Below are positions 1 to 6,577 of a DNA stretch of 35,086 nucleotides, one piece after another. The stretch's first letter is position 1. Each line of letters opens with the position of its first letter. Origin of the DNA: Rhodobacter sp. (GTDB lineage Bacteria > Pseudomonadota > Alphaproteobacteria > Rhodobacterales > Rhodobacteraceae). The stretch spans positions 1 through 35,086 of the forward strand of contig JASJCA010000062.1 of NCBI GenBank assembly GCA_030066215.1, given 5' to 3'. The notes under the pieces are model-generated. The model ran no database searches, was not told where the DNA came from, and saw only the letters and a list, made by a program, of their open reading frames with translations. Position numbers and translations under genes: made by a program.

Positions 1-230
1 TGCGCCCCGCCGGCATCAACAAAAACAGCTTGCCGCGCCGCTCGGCCTTCGGGAACGGGCGGCCCGAGACCCGCTTGATCCCCATCGCCTCCCAGGCGCG
101 CTCGAGGGGCCGGATCAGGGCCGCCCGCTGCGCGCCTGGGAGGCGATGGGGATCAAGCGGGTCTCGGGCCGCCCGTTCCCGAAGGCCGAGCGGCGCGGCA
201 AGCTGTTTTTGTTGATGCCGGCGGGGCGCA
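1..230. repeat. Perfect fold-back inverted repeat at the window edge
   Basis: Bases 1-100 are the exact reverse complement of bases 131-230, with a 30-base spacer at 101-130. The arms lie inside protein-coding sequence of the transglycosylase gene that runs to 562. Read on the minus strand, the spacer continues the protein frame naturally (ending PLERAWEAM), while the plus-strand reading of the spacer (GRPLRAWEAM) looks less natural. This suggests that 1-130 is true gene sequence folded back at about 130/131. A mirrored coding arm at a contig end is most simply a chimeric read or assembly artefact; a real palindrome is possible but less likely. Confidence 0.9.
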
Positions 231-562
231 ATGGGCCGGCCTTCATCGTGACGCCGAATTTCTACGTGCTGAAGGACTACAATTTCAGCGACCTCTACGC
301 GCTTTTCGTAGGCCATGTGGGCGACCGGATTCAATACGGTATGGGCGACTTTGCGGCCAGATGGGGCGCTGTGGGCGGGCTGTCGCGCGGCGACGTGGCG
401 GCAATTCAGCGCGCACTCGAGGCCCGTGGGCACGACGTGGGCGGCGCCGACGGGCTGCCGGGCTTCAAGACCCGCCGCTCGATCGGGCGCTGGCAGGAGG
501 CGACGGGCCGGCGCGCGACGTGTTTCCCCGAGGCCGGCATGAAGGCGGCTCTGGCGCGGTAG
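131..562 (+). CDS. Lytic murein transglycosylase, MltB type, C-terminal part (5' end missing)
   Basis: This is the end of a periplasmic enzyme that cleaves peptidoglycan glycan strands between MurNAc and GlcNAc, leaving 1,6-anhydro ends. The visible part carries the family stretch LLMPAGRNGPAF, followed by VTPNFYVLKDYNFSD and YALFVGHVGDRI. The C-terminal 60 residues or so look like a peptidoglycan-binding-like module (LSRGDVAAIQRALEARG, then a DGLPGFKTRRSI stretch). The catalytic Glu region lies upstream and is absent. The frame is open before the first ATG (at 146) and continues into RAWEA from 131, so that ATG is not the true start. Sequence left of 131 is the mirrored copy and should not be used to extend the protein. 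Family assignment is from remembered motifs. Confidence 0.8.
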   Translation, partial: RAWEAMGIKRVSGRPFPKAERRGKLFLLMPAGRNGPAFIVTPNFYVLKDYNFSDLYALFVGHVGDRIQYGMGDFAARWGAVGGLSRGDVAAIQRALEARGHDVGGADGLPGFKTRRSIGRWQEATGRRATCFPEAGMKAALAR

Positions 563-623
563 CGCCGGGGGTGCATTCCGGAGGGGTGGACGCGGCTGGT
601 AAGGGTACGTCGCCCGCGCTTTG

Positions 624-805
624 AGGAGCCGGGCCCATCGCCGAGCCGCGGGGTGGCGATCCCCCGCTTGTTCGGGGGTGCTTTATGGTTGTCGCGTCCG
701 TAGGTTGCCGAGCGGTGCGCGAGCTTCGACAAATCGCCACCCCTCCGGGGCGGGCTGGCGATGGGCGCGGCGGCGCTGCGCGCCTTGACTCCGTGCCCTT
801 GGCGG
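624..805 (+). repeat. Structured intergenic repeat, copy A
   Basis: Copy A of a four-member family. It begins with AGGAGCC, then a left block (GCCCATCGCC ... GGGGTGGCGA), the loop with CTTTATGG and GTCCGTAGG (696-704), a right block (ATCGCCACCCCTCCGGGG ... TGGCGATGGGC), and an end hairpin region closing with TTGACTCCGTGCCC. It lies between the convergent ends of the transglycosylase gene and the ABC exporter gene and fills most of that 286-base gap. Here the loop carries an extra GC-rich stem (CCCCCG ... CGGGGG at 661-677). It aligns along its whole length with the copy at 12388-12566. Role unknown. Confidence 0.85.
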
Positions 806-848
806 TGCTTTGGCCATTCCCGTCATCCCGATCCGTTGCGCCCCGCGC

Positions 849-2579
849 TCAATCGGCGAATTGCAGGCGGTAGAGGTCGGCGTAGAGCCCGCCGCGGGCG
901 ATGAGCTCGTCGTGGGTGCCTTCGTCGACGACGCGGCCGTGGTCCATCACCACGATCTTGTCAGCCTGCCGGATCGTGGCCAGGCGGTGGGCGATCACCA
1001 GCGTGGTGCGCCCTCGAGACAGCCGGTCCAGTGCGTCCTGCACCACCGCTTCGGACTGGGCGTCGAGGGCCGATGTGGCCTCGTCCAAGAGCAGGATCGG
1101 GGCGTCGCGCAGCAGCGCACGCGCGATGGCGACGCGCTGGCGCTGGCCACCCGACAGGGCGGAACCTCGAGGGCCGGCGCGAGTGTCGAGACCGTCGGAG
1201 AGCTTGGGCAGGAAGTCAGCGACATGGGCGGCGTCGAGGACCTCGGCCAGGCGAGAGGCGTCGCGGTCGAGCGTGACGTTGTCGCGGACCGTCTCGTCGA
1301 AGAGCTGAGCGTCCTGGGTAACGACCGAGAAGAAGGTGCGCAGATCCGGCAAAGCCAGGTCAGCGACGTCGATGCCGCCAACGGTCACGCGCCCCGATTG
1401 CGGGTCGGCCAGCCTGGTGAGGACGCGGAAGACGGTGCTCTTGCCGGCGCCCGAAGCGCCGACCAGCGCGGTGGTCTGACCAGCCTTTGCGGTGAAGCTG
1501 GCGCCGCGCAGGACCGGCAGGTCGCCATAGGCGAAGACGACGTCGTCAAGCTCGATATCCGCGGTCTCCGGGGTCTGCGGTGCGGCGGCGGGCTGAGCGG
1601 GCGACAGGATCGTGGGGGTCTCGTCGAAGACCGCGTGCAGGCGTTCGAGGCTTGCCAGCGCAGCCTGCCAGGCCCCCGAGACGTTGCCGATGCGTCTAAG
1701 CGGCTCGAACACCAGGGCCATGGCGGTGAAAAACGACATGAACTGGCCCACCGTCTTTTCGCCCTCGATGATCTGAAGGCCGCCATAGGTGAGCACGCCA
1801 AAAAACCCGATCCCGGCGACGATATCCATCATTGCGGGGATGCCGGCCTGGCCAGCTTCGGACCGGATTTGGGCGTCGACATAGCCGTCGAGCGCCTGGC
1901 CGTAGCGCCGCGCCTCGCGCGCCTCGATGGTGTTGAGCTTGATCGTGTCGATGCCGTGGAAGGTTTCGTCCAAGCGCGTGGCGAGGTCTGCGGCGACGCT
2001 GCGGGCGCGACGGGTGGACCGGCGGACCCAGCGTTGCAATAGCACCATGGGCCCCATCAACACTGGCGCGGCGGCGACCGCGATCAGGGTCCAAAGCGGA
2101 TCGATGCTGATCGCGACAGCCAAAAGCGACAATAGCGCCACGACATCGCGGCCAAGCGCGGAAAACACAACCGCCCAGATCGTGGCGGCCGCCAGAGTGT
2201 CGCCCCGGACCCGTTCGATCAGCAGACCCGGAGCGTTGTCCTGGAAAAAGGCACTGTCGAGCCGCAGCATATGGGCGACCATGTCCGCTTGCAGCGCCGC
2301 AGACACCTTTTGGCCCACGCCCATCATCAAGACACGCTGACCGAAGCCGGCAAGCGCCCGGACCAGGAATATCGCGCAGACACCGCCGGCTACGATGGGG
2401 ATCGCGCCGCGGTCGCCAGCGATGAAGACCTCGTCGAACATTGGCTGGATCATGTAGCTGAGCAATCCCAGCATGCCGCCCTCGATCGCCATCAGCAGCA
2501 CGGCACACACGATGATGGCCAGGTGACGGCTGAGATAGCCGCGCCAGAGCCAGCCGGTGAGGGCGCGCGCCTCGGTCAT
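849..2579 (-). CDS. ABC exporter, MsbA/lipid-exporter-like (fused membrane and ATPase domains)
   Basis: A 576-residue half-transporter expected to work as an inner-membrane homodimer. The N-terminal membrane domain spans about residues 18-310 with hydrophobic segments near 20-45, 60-80, 140-180 and 250-290. The ATPase domain follows: Walker A GASGAGKST (374-382), Q-loop Q422, signature LSGGQ (475-479), Walker B ILLLDE (495-500) and H-loop His531. A longer open frame exists upstream, but I chose the ATG at 2579 because it overlaps the TGA of the upstream phosphatase gene by four bases (ATGA) and the protein then begins at a normal exporter N-terminus. The substrate is unknown; lipid A, another glycolipid or a peptide are all possible. 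Coupling to a phosphatase gene suggests a joint role. Confidence 0.9.
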   Translation of the reverse strand: MTEARALTGWLWRGYLSRHLAIIVCAVLLMAIEGGMLGLLSYMIQPMFDEVFIAGDRGAIPIVAGGVCAIFLVRALAGFGQRVLMMGVGQKVSAALQADMVAHMLRLDSAFFQDNAPGLLIERVRGDTLAAATIWAVVFSALGRDVVALLSLLAVAISIDPLWTLIAVAAAPVLMGPMVLLQRWVRRSTRRARSVAADLATRLDETFHGIDTIKLNTIEAREARRYGQALDGYVDAQIRSEAGQAGIPAMMDIVAGIGFFGVLTYGGLQIIEGEKTVGQFMSFFTAMALVFEPLRRIGNVSGAWQAALASLERLHAVFDETPTILSPAQPAAAPQTPETADIELDDVVFAYGDLPVLRGASFTAKAGQTTALVGASGAGKSTVFRVLTRLADPQSGRVTVGGIDVADLALPDLRTFFSVVTQDAQLFDETVRDNVTLDRDASRLAEVLDAAHVADFLPKLSDGLDTRAGPRGSALSGGQRQRVAIARALLRDAPILLLDEATSALDAQSEAVVQDALDRLSRGRTTLVIAHRLATIRQADKIVVMDHGRVVDEGTHDELIARGGLYADLYRLQFAD

Positions 2580-3262
2580 GTCGGCGGCGGCCAGCCCATC
2601 TTGGCGTGGAACGACGCGGTGATCGCGGTTGGGTCGTAGAGCTCGGCGAACCACTGTCGGATCGGCATAGACGCATCCCGCTCGTAAACGTCCAGCAGGT
2701 GGTCCATCAGCCCGGTCTTGGTGCGTTTGAGATGAATATACTTCAATGAAAGCATGGTCTTGGCTTGGTCCAGCGTGGCGCTCTCCTGGTCGAGTAGCCA
2801 AAGCGCCGAGGCCAGCCCGGCTCGGTCGGCACCGGATTTACAGTGCATCAGGACCGGCTTTTCCACCCGATCGAAGATCTCGAAAAGCTGCAGGAAACGC
2901 TCGCGCGGGACCAGGCTGCGGGCATAAATTTTTAGGTCGATCAGCTCGATCCCAAGCTGCGCGCAGGCCTCTTGCTCGAACAGGTAGAAACTGAATTTGT
3001 CGGCGCCGCGCAGGTTCAGGATGGTGCGAATGCCCATGCGATGCAGGCGTTCGATCCGGGCCGGGCTCGGCTGGTTCGAGCGCAAGACGCCGGGCGCGAT
3101 CTCGTACTGATTGGTCCAGAGCGTACGCAATAGCCCATGGTCGATCAGGTGGAAATGCCACAGTGCCGCGCGCCGGGCGGCGGGCGTCGAGATGTCCGTG
3201 CCGAAGCGGGTCGCGAGGCTTCGTTCGGCCCGTTTGATGCGGTCGTTGATCTGGCTCAGCAT
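2576..3262 (-). CDS. Tyrosine/dual-specificity phosphatase-like protein
   Basis: A 228-residue cytoplasmic protein with the cysteine-phosphatase signature HCKSGADRAG: Cys141 is the expected nucleophile and Arg147 the phosphate-binding residue (CX5R). An upstream Asp, perhaps Asp109 in ELIDLKIYAR, could be the general acid. The region GVLRSNQPSPARIERL followed by GIRTILNLRG is typical of prokaryotic members of this superfamily, which act on phosphoproteins, phosphoinositides or small phosphoesters. No signal peptide is seen. It is the first gene of a two-gene unit; its TGA overlaps the ATG of the ABC exporter by four bases, so the two are translationally coupled. It is divergent from the aminotransferase gene starting at 3393, with 130 bases between. 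The substrate cannot be told from sequence. Confidence 0.85.
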   Translation of the reverse strand: MLSQINDRIKRAERSLATRFGTDISTPAARRAALWHFHLIDHGLLRTLWTNQYEIAPGVLRSNQPSPARIERLHRMGIRTILNLRGADKFSFYLFEQEACAQLGIELIDLKIYARSLVPRERFLQLFEIFDRVEKPVLMHCKSGADRAGLASALWLLDQESATLDQAKTMLSLKYIHLKRTKTGLMDHLLDVYERDASMPIRQWFAELYDPTAITASFHAKMGWPPPT

Positions 3263-3392
3263 GGCCTGGGCGCAGGTTGTTGGGTCGGGCCGGTGTAATG
3301 GCTATCACGCGGTGCAGCAAGGCGGGCGCGGTCGGATTGACGGCGCCGCGCGGCCGGAATACCTCTGCCCGGTCCGCTGATCGGAGCTTTGT

Positions 3393-4589
3393 ATGTCTCT
3401 CGCCAATGGCCGCCCTTACCTTGCCATTCCAGGCCCTTCGGTGATGCCCGACCGGGTGCTGCAGGCAATGCACCGCCCGGCGCCGAACATTTACGAGGGC
3501 GAGCTGGTCGAGATGGTGGCCGGACTGGTGCCGGATCTGAAGACGGTGGCGCGGACCGATGGCGATGTGGCGATCTACATCGCCAATGGTCACGGTGCCT
3601 GGGAGGCGGCGCTGGCCAACACCCATTCGCGCGGTGACCGGGCGCTGGTTCTGGCCACCGGCCGGTTCGCCCATGGCTGGGCCGAGATGGCGCGGCGGTT
3701 GGGCATCGACTGTGAGATCGTCGATTTCGGCAAGTCGTCGGATGTGGATCTGACCCGCGCAGCCGAGGCGCTGGCGGCGGATACTGAACATACGTTCAAT
3801 TCCGTACTGGTGGTCCAGGTCGATACCTCGACCTCTGTGAAAAACGACATTGCCGGGGTTCGGGCGGCCTTGGATGCGGCCGGGCACCCGGCGCTTTTGA
3901 TGGTCGACTGTATCGCCTGTCTGGCTTGCGACCGGTTCGAGATGGATGCCTGGGGCGTCGATGTGATGGTGGCGGGGTGTCAGAAGGGGCTGATGACGCC
4001 GCCGGGCATGTCGTTCGTCTATTTCAACGACCGTGCCGATGCCGCGCGAGAGCGCGCCGATTGCGTCACCAGCTACTGGGATTGGCGGCCCCGGGCTTGG
4101 CCGGACGATTTCTATCAGTATTTCGGCGGCACCGCGCCGACGCATCACCTCTATGGGCTGCGCGCGGCGCTGGACATGATCGCCGAGGAGGGGCTGGAGC
4201 AGGTTTGGACCCGGCACGAGGTGCTGGCCCGCGCGGTCTGGACGGCGTTCGACGCGTGGGGTGCGGGCGGGCCGATGCAGATGAACATTGCCGATCCGGC
4301 GAAGCGGTCGGTGGCGGTGACCTCGATCCGGGTGGGGGCGCCGCATGGCACGGAACTGCGCAACTGGCTGATGGACAAGGCGGGCGTGACGCTGGGCATC
4401 GGGCTCGGCATGGCCGACAGCCGGGATCCGGCATGGCACGGGTTCTTTCGCGTCGCGCATATGGGTCATGTGAATAGCCATATGGTTCTGGGCGCGCTGG
4501 GAACGATCGAGGCGGGCATGACGGCGCTGGGGATCCCGCACGGCAAGGGCGCGCTGGAGGCGGCGGCGGCGGTCTGCGCGGTGGATTGA
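3393..4589 (+). CDS. Class V aminotransferase, alanine/serine-glyoxylate type
   Basis: A 398-residue PLP enzyme of fold type I, class V. The N-terminus has the family pattern IPGPSVMPDRVLQAM (12-26), the substrate/PLP region ANGHGAWEAAL (64-74), the PLP-ring aspartate in VDCIACL (Asp172) and the Schiff-base lysine in GCQKGLMTPPG (Lys198). Relatives transfer the amino group of alanine or serine to glyoxylate; ureidoglycine-glyoxylate and related activities occur in the same family, so the exact substrates are open. The start is supported by GGAG at 3383-3386, six bases upstream. It is transcribed alone, divergent from the phosphatase/ABC unit. A link to the phosphonate-type oxygenases 7 kb away is not supported. 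Confidence 0.85.
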   Translation: MSLANGRPYLAIPGPSVMPDRVLQAMHRPAPNIYEGELVEMVAGLVPDLKTVARTDGDVAIYIANGHGAWEAALANTHSRGDRALVLATGRFAHGWAEMARRLGIDCEIVDFGKSSDVDLTRAAEALAADTEHTFNSVLVVQVDTSTSVKNDIAGVRAALDAAGHPALLMVDCIACLACDRFEMDAWGVDVMVAGCQKGLMTPPGMSFVYFNDRADAARERADCVTSYWDWRPRAWPDDFYQYFGGTAPTHHLYGLRAALDMIAEEGLEQVWTRHEVLARAVWTAFDAWGAGGPMQMNIADPAKRSVAVTSIRVGAPHGTELRNWLMDKAGVTLGIGLGMADSRDPAWHGFFRVAHMGHVNSHMVLGALGTIEAGMTALGIPHGKGALEAAAAVCAVD

Positions 4590-4767
4590 CGCGCCCAGCT
4601 GGGATGAGGGGCCCCAGGGGCGAAAAGCCAGGTCTCTTGGTGCCGTCCAGGTCTTTATCTCGTCCCAAATACGCACGGCGAAGCCGCTCAATCAGGGATC
4701 ACACCCCCAGTTGCCCGTCGCCTCGAAATTGGCTGGATAAGAGCCGCGCGGCAGCGCGACCGCTGGA

Positions 4768-4968
4768 TCAGGTCTGTTTCCGGGCGATCAGCCGGTCGGC
4801 GAGCACCGCGAGGACGATGGTGAACGGCAGCCCGAACACCGCCCAGACCGCGAAGAGGCCGACGAAGCAAAGCGCGCCGGCCGAGACCAGAAATGCGGTG
4901 GTGTAATCCTCGAGATATCCCGCGCCGGGAAGCGGCGGGCGTTCGTAATGCTCGCGCCTGTGGTTCAT
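4768..4968 (-). CDS. Small two-helix membrane protein, unknown function
   Basis: A 66-residue protein beginning MNHRREHYERPP. It has a polar N-terminus of about 25 residues, then two hydrophobic segments (about 24-44 and 47-60) and a short basic tail (RLIARKQT). The ATG at 4968 is chosen over one 21 bases upstream because GGAGG sits seven bases before it. It follows the HisC-like gene on the same strand after a 108-base gap and may share its transcript. No domain was recognised. The 178 bases between its end and the aminotransferase gene ending at 4589 hold no gene I can support. Confidence 0.7.
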   Translation of the reverse strand: MNHRREHYERPPLPGAGYLEDYTTAFLVSAGALCFVGLFAVWAVFGLPFTIVLAVLADRLIARKQT

Positions 4969-5076
4969 GCCGAGCCTCCAATAACCCATTGCCCGATTAT
5001 GCGCGCGTTTCCCTGCACTCCGGTTAACGATAGCACCGATTTTGTGCCTGGCCAGAGCGCATTGCCCGAATTCGGC

Positions 5077-6189
5077 TCACGATCCCGCGCGCGCTTCGGC
5101 GAGCGCCTGCGGCAACGCCTCGGCCAGAATGTCGAGATCGGCTTCAGTGCCGGCCGAGACGCGGATGCACCGGTCCTGGGGCGCAACGAAGGGCATGCGC
5201 ACGAAGACGCCGCGGGCGATCAGTTGGGCAAGCACAGCGCGGGCGAAATCGCCGTCCGCGCCGCAATCGATGGCAACGAAATTCGCCGCCGAGGGCAGGG
5301 CCTGCAGGCCATTCTCCGTGGCGATTCCGGCAATCCGGTCGCGCGCGGCCGCGACCTTGGCGAGAACCTCGGCCAGGTAATCCGCGTCGGCCAAAGCGGC
5401 CAGCGCGCCGGCCTGGGCGATCCGCGTCATGCCGAAATGGTTGCGCACCTTGTTGAAGGCAGTGATCAGATCGGGCGCGCCGATGCCGTAGCCGACCCGC
5501 GCGCCAGCCATGCCGTAAGCCTTTGAAAACGTACGGAACCGGATGACGCGTGGGTCGTTCGGGTCGATCCGGGGCATGTCGTCCTTGGGCAGGAACTGCG
5601 CATAGGCCTCGTCGAGCGCCAGGAGCGTGCCGTCGGGCATCGCCTCGACCATGGCCTCGACCGGGGTGCGCGGATGCCAACTGCCCATCGGGTTGTCCGG
5701 GTTGGCGAAGTAGACAAGCTTGGCTCGGGTCGCCGCCGCCTTGGCCAGCAGCGCCTCGGTATCCTCGCTGTCGTCCCGATAGGGCACTTTGTGCAGGACG
5801 CCACCGAAGCCCGCGACATGATAGTTGAAGGTGGGATAGGCGCCCTCGGAGGTAACGACCGCGTCGCCAGGATCCGTGACCAAGCGGACAAGGTAGCCCA
5901 GCAGCCCGTCGATGCCTTCGCCGACGATGATGTTTTCCGGTTCGACCTGCTCGTGGGCGGCAAGCGCCTGGCGCAGGTCGTGGTTTTCGGGGTCGCCGTA
6001 CATCCAAGAGTCGCGCGCGGCCTCGGCCATTGCGGCGATGGCCCTGGGCGACGGGCCGAAGACGGATTCGTTGGCGCCGATTCGGGCGCGGAACGGTTGG
6101 CCCAGTTGGCGTTCCTGAGCCTCAGGGCCGACGAAGGGCACCGTGGCGGGCAGGGTTTCGACGAGCGGGGTGTAGCGCGGGCCGGTCAT
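5077..6189 (-). CDS. Class I/II aminotransferase, histidinol-phosphate aminotransferase-like
   Basis: A 370-residue PLP-dependent enzyme of fold type I. Visible landmarks are the N-terminal ANESVFGPSPRA (39-50), the WMYGDPENHDLR region, the PLP-contacting FANPDNPMGS (161-170), the aspartate in LALDEAYAQF (Asp193) and the Schiff-base lysine in FSKAYGMAGARVGYG (Lys223). The layout fits the HisC branch, which converts imidazole-acetol phosphate and glutamate to histidinol phosphate. Many roseobacters carry more than one HisC-like enzyme, and this copy is not next to other his genes, so its substrate may be an aromatic or other amino acid. It lies 47 bases downstream of the DUF1992 gene on the same strand and may belong to the valS transcript. 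No strong ribosome site is visible, so the start is moderately sure. Confidence 0.8.
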   Translation of the reverse strand: MTGPRYTPLVETLPATVPFVGPEAQERQLGQPFRARIGANESVFGPSPRAIAAMAEAARDSWMYGDPENHDLRQALAAHEQVEPENIIVGEGIDGLLGYLVRLVTDPGDAVVTSEGAYPTFNYHVAGFGGVLHKVPYRDDSEDTEALLAKAAATRAKLVYFANPDNPMGSWHPRTPVEAMVEAMPDGTLLALDEAYAQFLPKDDMPRIDPNDPRVIRFRTFSKAYGMAGARVGYGIGAPDLITAFNKVRNHFGMTRIAQAGALAALADADYLAEVLAKVAAARDRIAGIATENGLQALPSAANFVAIDCGADGDFARAVLAQLIARGVFVRMPFVAPQDRCIRVSAGTEADLDILAEALPQALAEARAGS

Positions 6190-6236
6190 GGGGGCATTGA
6201 AGCCTGTCGGCTAAGCGCTTGCAAGCAGGGAGGTTT

Positions 6237-6572
6237 TCAGGCCTTGAGGAACTTGCGCCGGGCCTCCTGCGCGATGGCGTGTTTCATCTCGAGTTCCGCC
6301 AGTTCGGCCATCGCGGCCTTGCGTTCCTTGGGGTCGGTGATTGCGGCCATGCTAGCGCGGGCGGCATCGGCCTGGCGTTTCAGGCAGATTTCTTCCGGCA
6401 GCGCGCCCGCCTCGGCCATGATGCGGTGGCCGATGGCGTCGCTGGGGTCGATGAAGGCGTCGGCGGACCGGTTGGGCAGGGGTTTGCCTTCGCCTGAGAG
6501 TCCGGACAGCTGGCCCTCGTCCGCCGCCTTCCGGATCTGTGCCTCGGTCAACTGCCTGAGTTTGCCGAACAT
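6237..6572 (-). CDS. DUF1992 protein (DnaJ-homologue subfamily C28-type conserved domain)
   Basis: A 111-residue soluble protein with the DUF1992 pattern: IRKAADEGQLSGLSGEGKPL near residues 13-32, then RIMAEAGALPEEICLKRQ (50-67) and a charged helical C-terminus rich in Ala, Glu and Lys. The domain is shared with eukaryotic DNAJC28 proteins, but the bacterial role is not known to me. It begins five bases after the valS stop codon on the same strand, with GCGGAA just before its ATG, so it is almost certainly co-transcribed with valS. No signal peptide or membrane segment is present. Confidence 0.85.
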   Translation of the reverse strand: MFGKLRQLTEAQIRKAADEGQLSGLSGEGKPLPNRSADAFIDPSDAIGHRIMAEAGALPEEICLKRQADAARASMAAITDPKERKAAMAELAELEMKHAIAQEARRKFLKA

Positions 6573-6577
6573 TTCCG

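Noticed and set aside
685..873. Small open frames inside the repeat copies (also near 10299-10574 and 12395-12739) sharing a peptide ending in LDSVP
   Set aside because: Shared peptides follow from shared DNA; frames are not kept open the same way across copies and conservation favours structure, so I treat them as non-coding.
810..2042. Open frame of 410 codons on the plus strand opposite the ABC exporter
   Set aside because: It is antisense to an intact ATPase domain with all motifs; long mirror frames are expected in GC-rich coding DNA.
3393..4589. Class V aminotransferase as PhnW, part of the phosphonate route
   Set aside because: It is 7 kb away, divergently placed, and its N-terminal motif fits the alanine/serine-glyoxylate branch better.
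2838..4691. Open frame of 617 codons on the minus strand across the phosphatase and aminotransferase genes
   Set aside because: It runs through two genes with clear catalytic motifs in other frames, is rich in His/Arg/Pro and matches no family.
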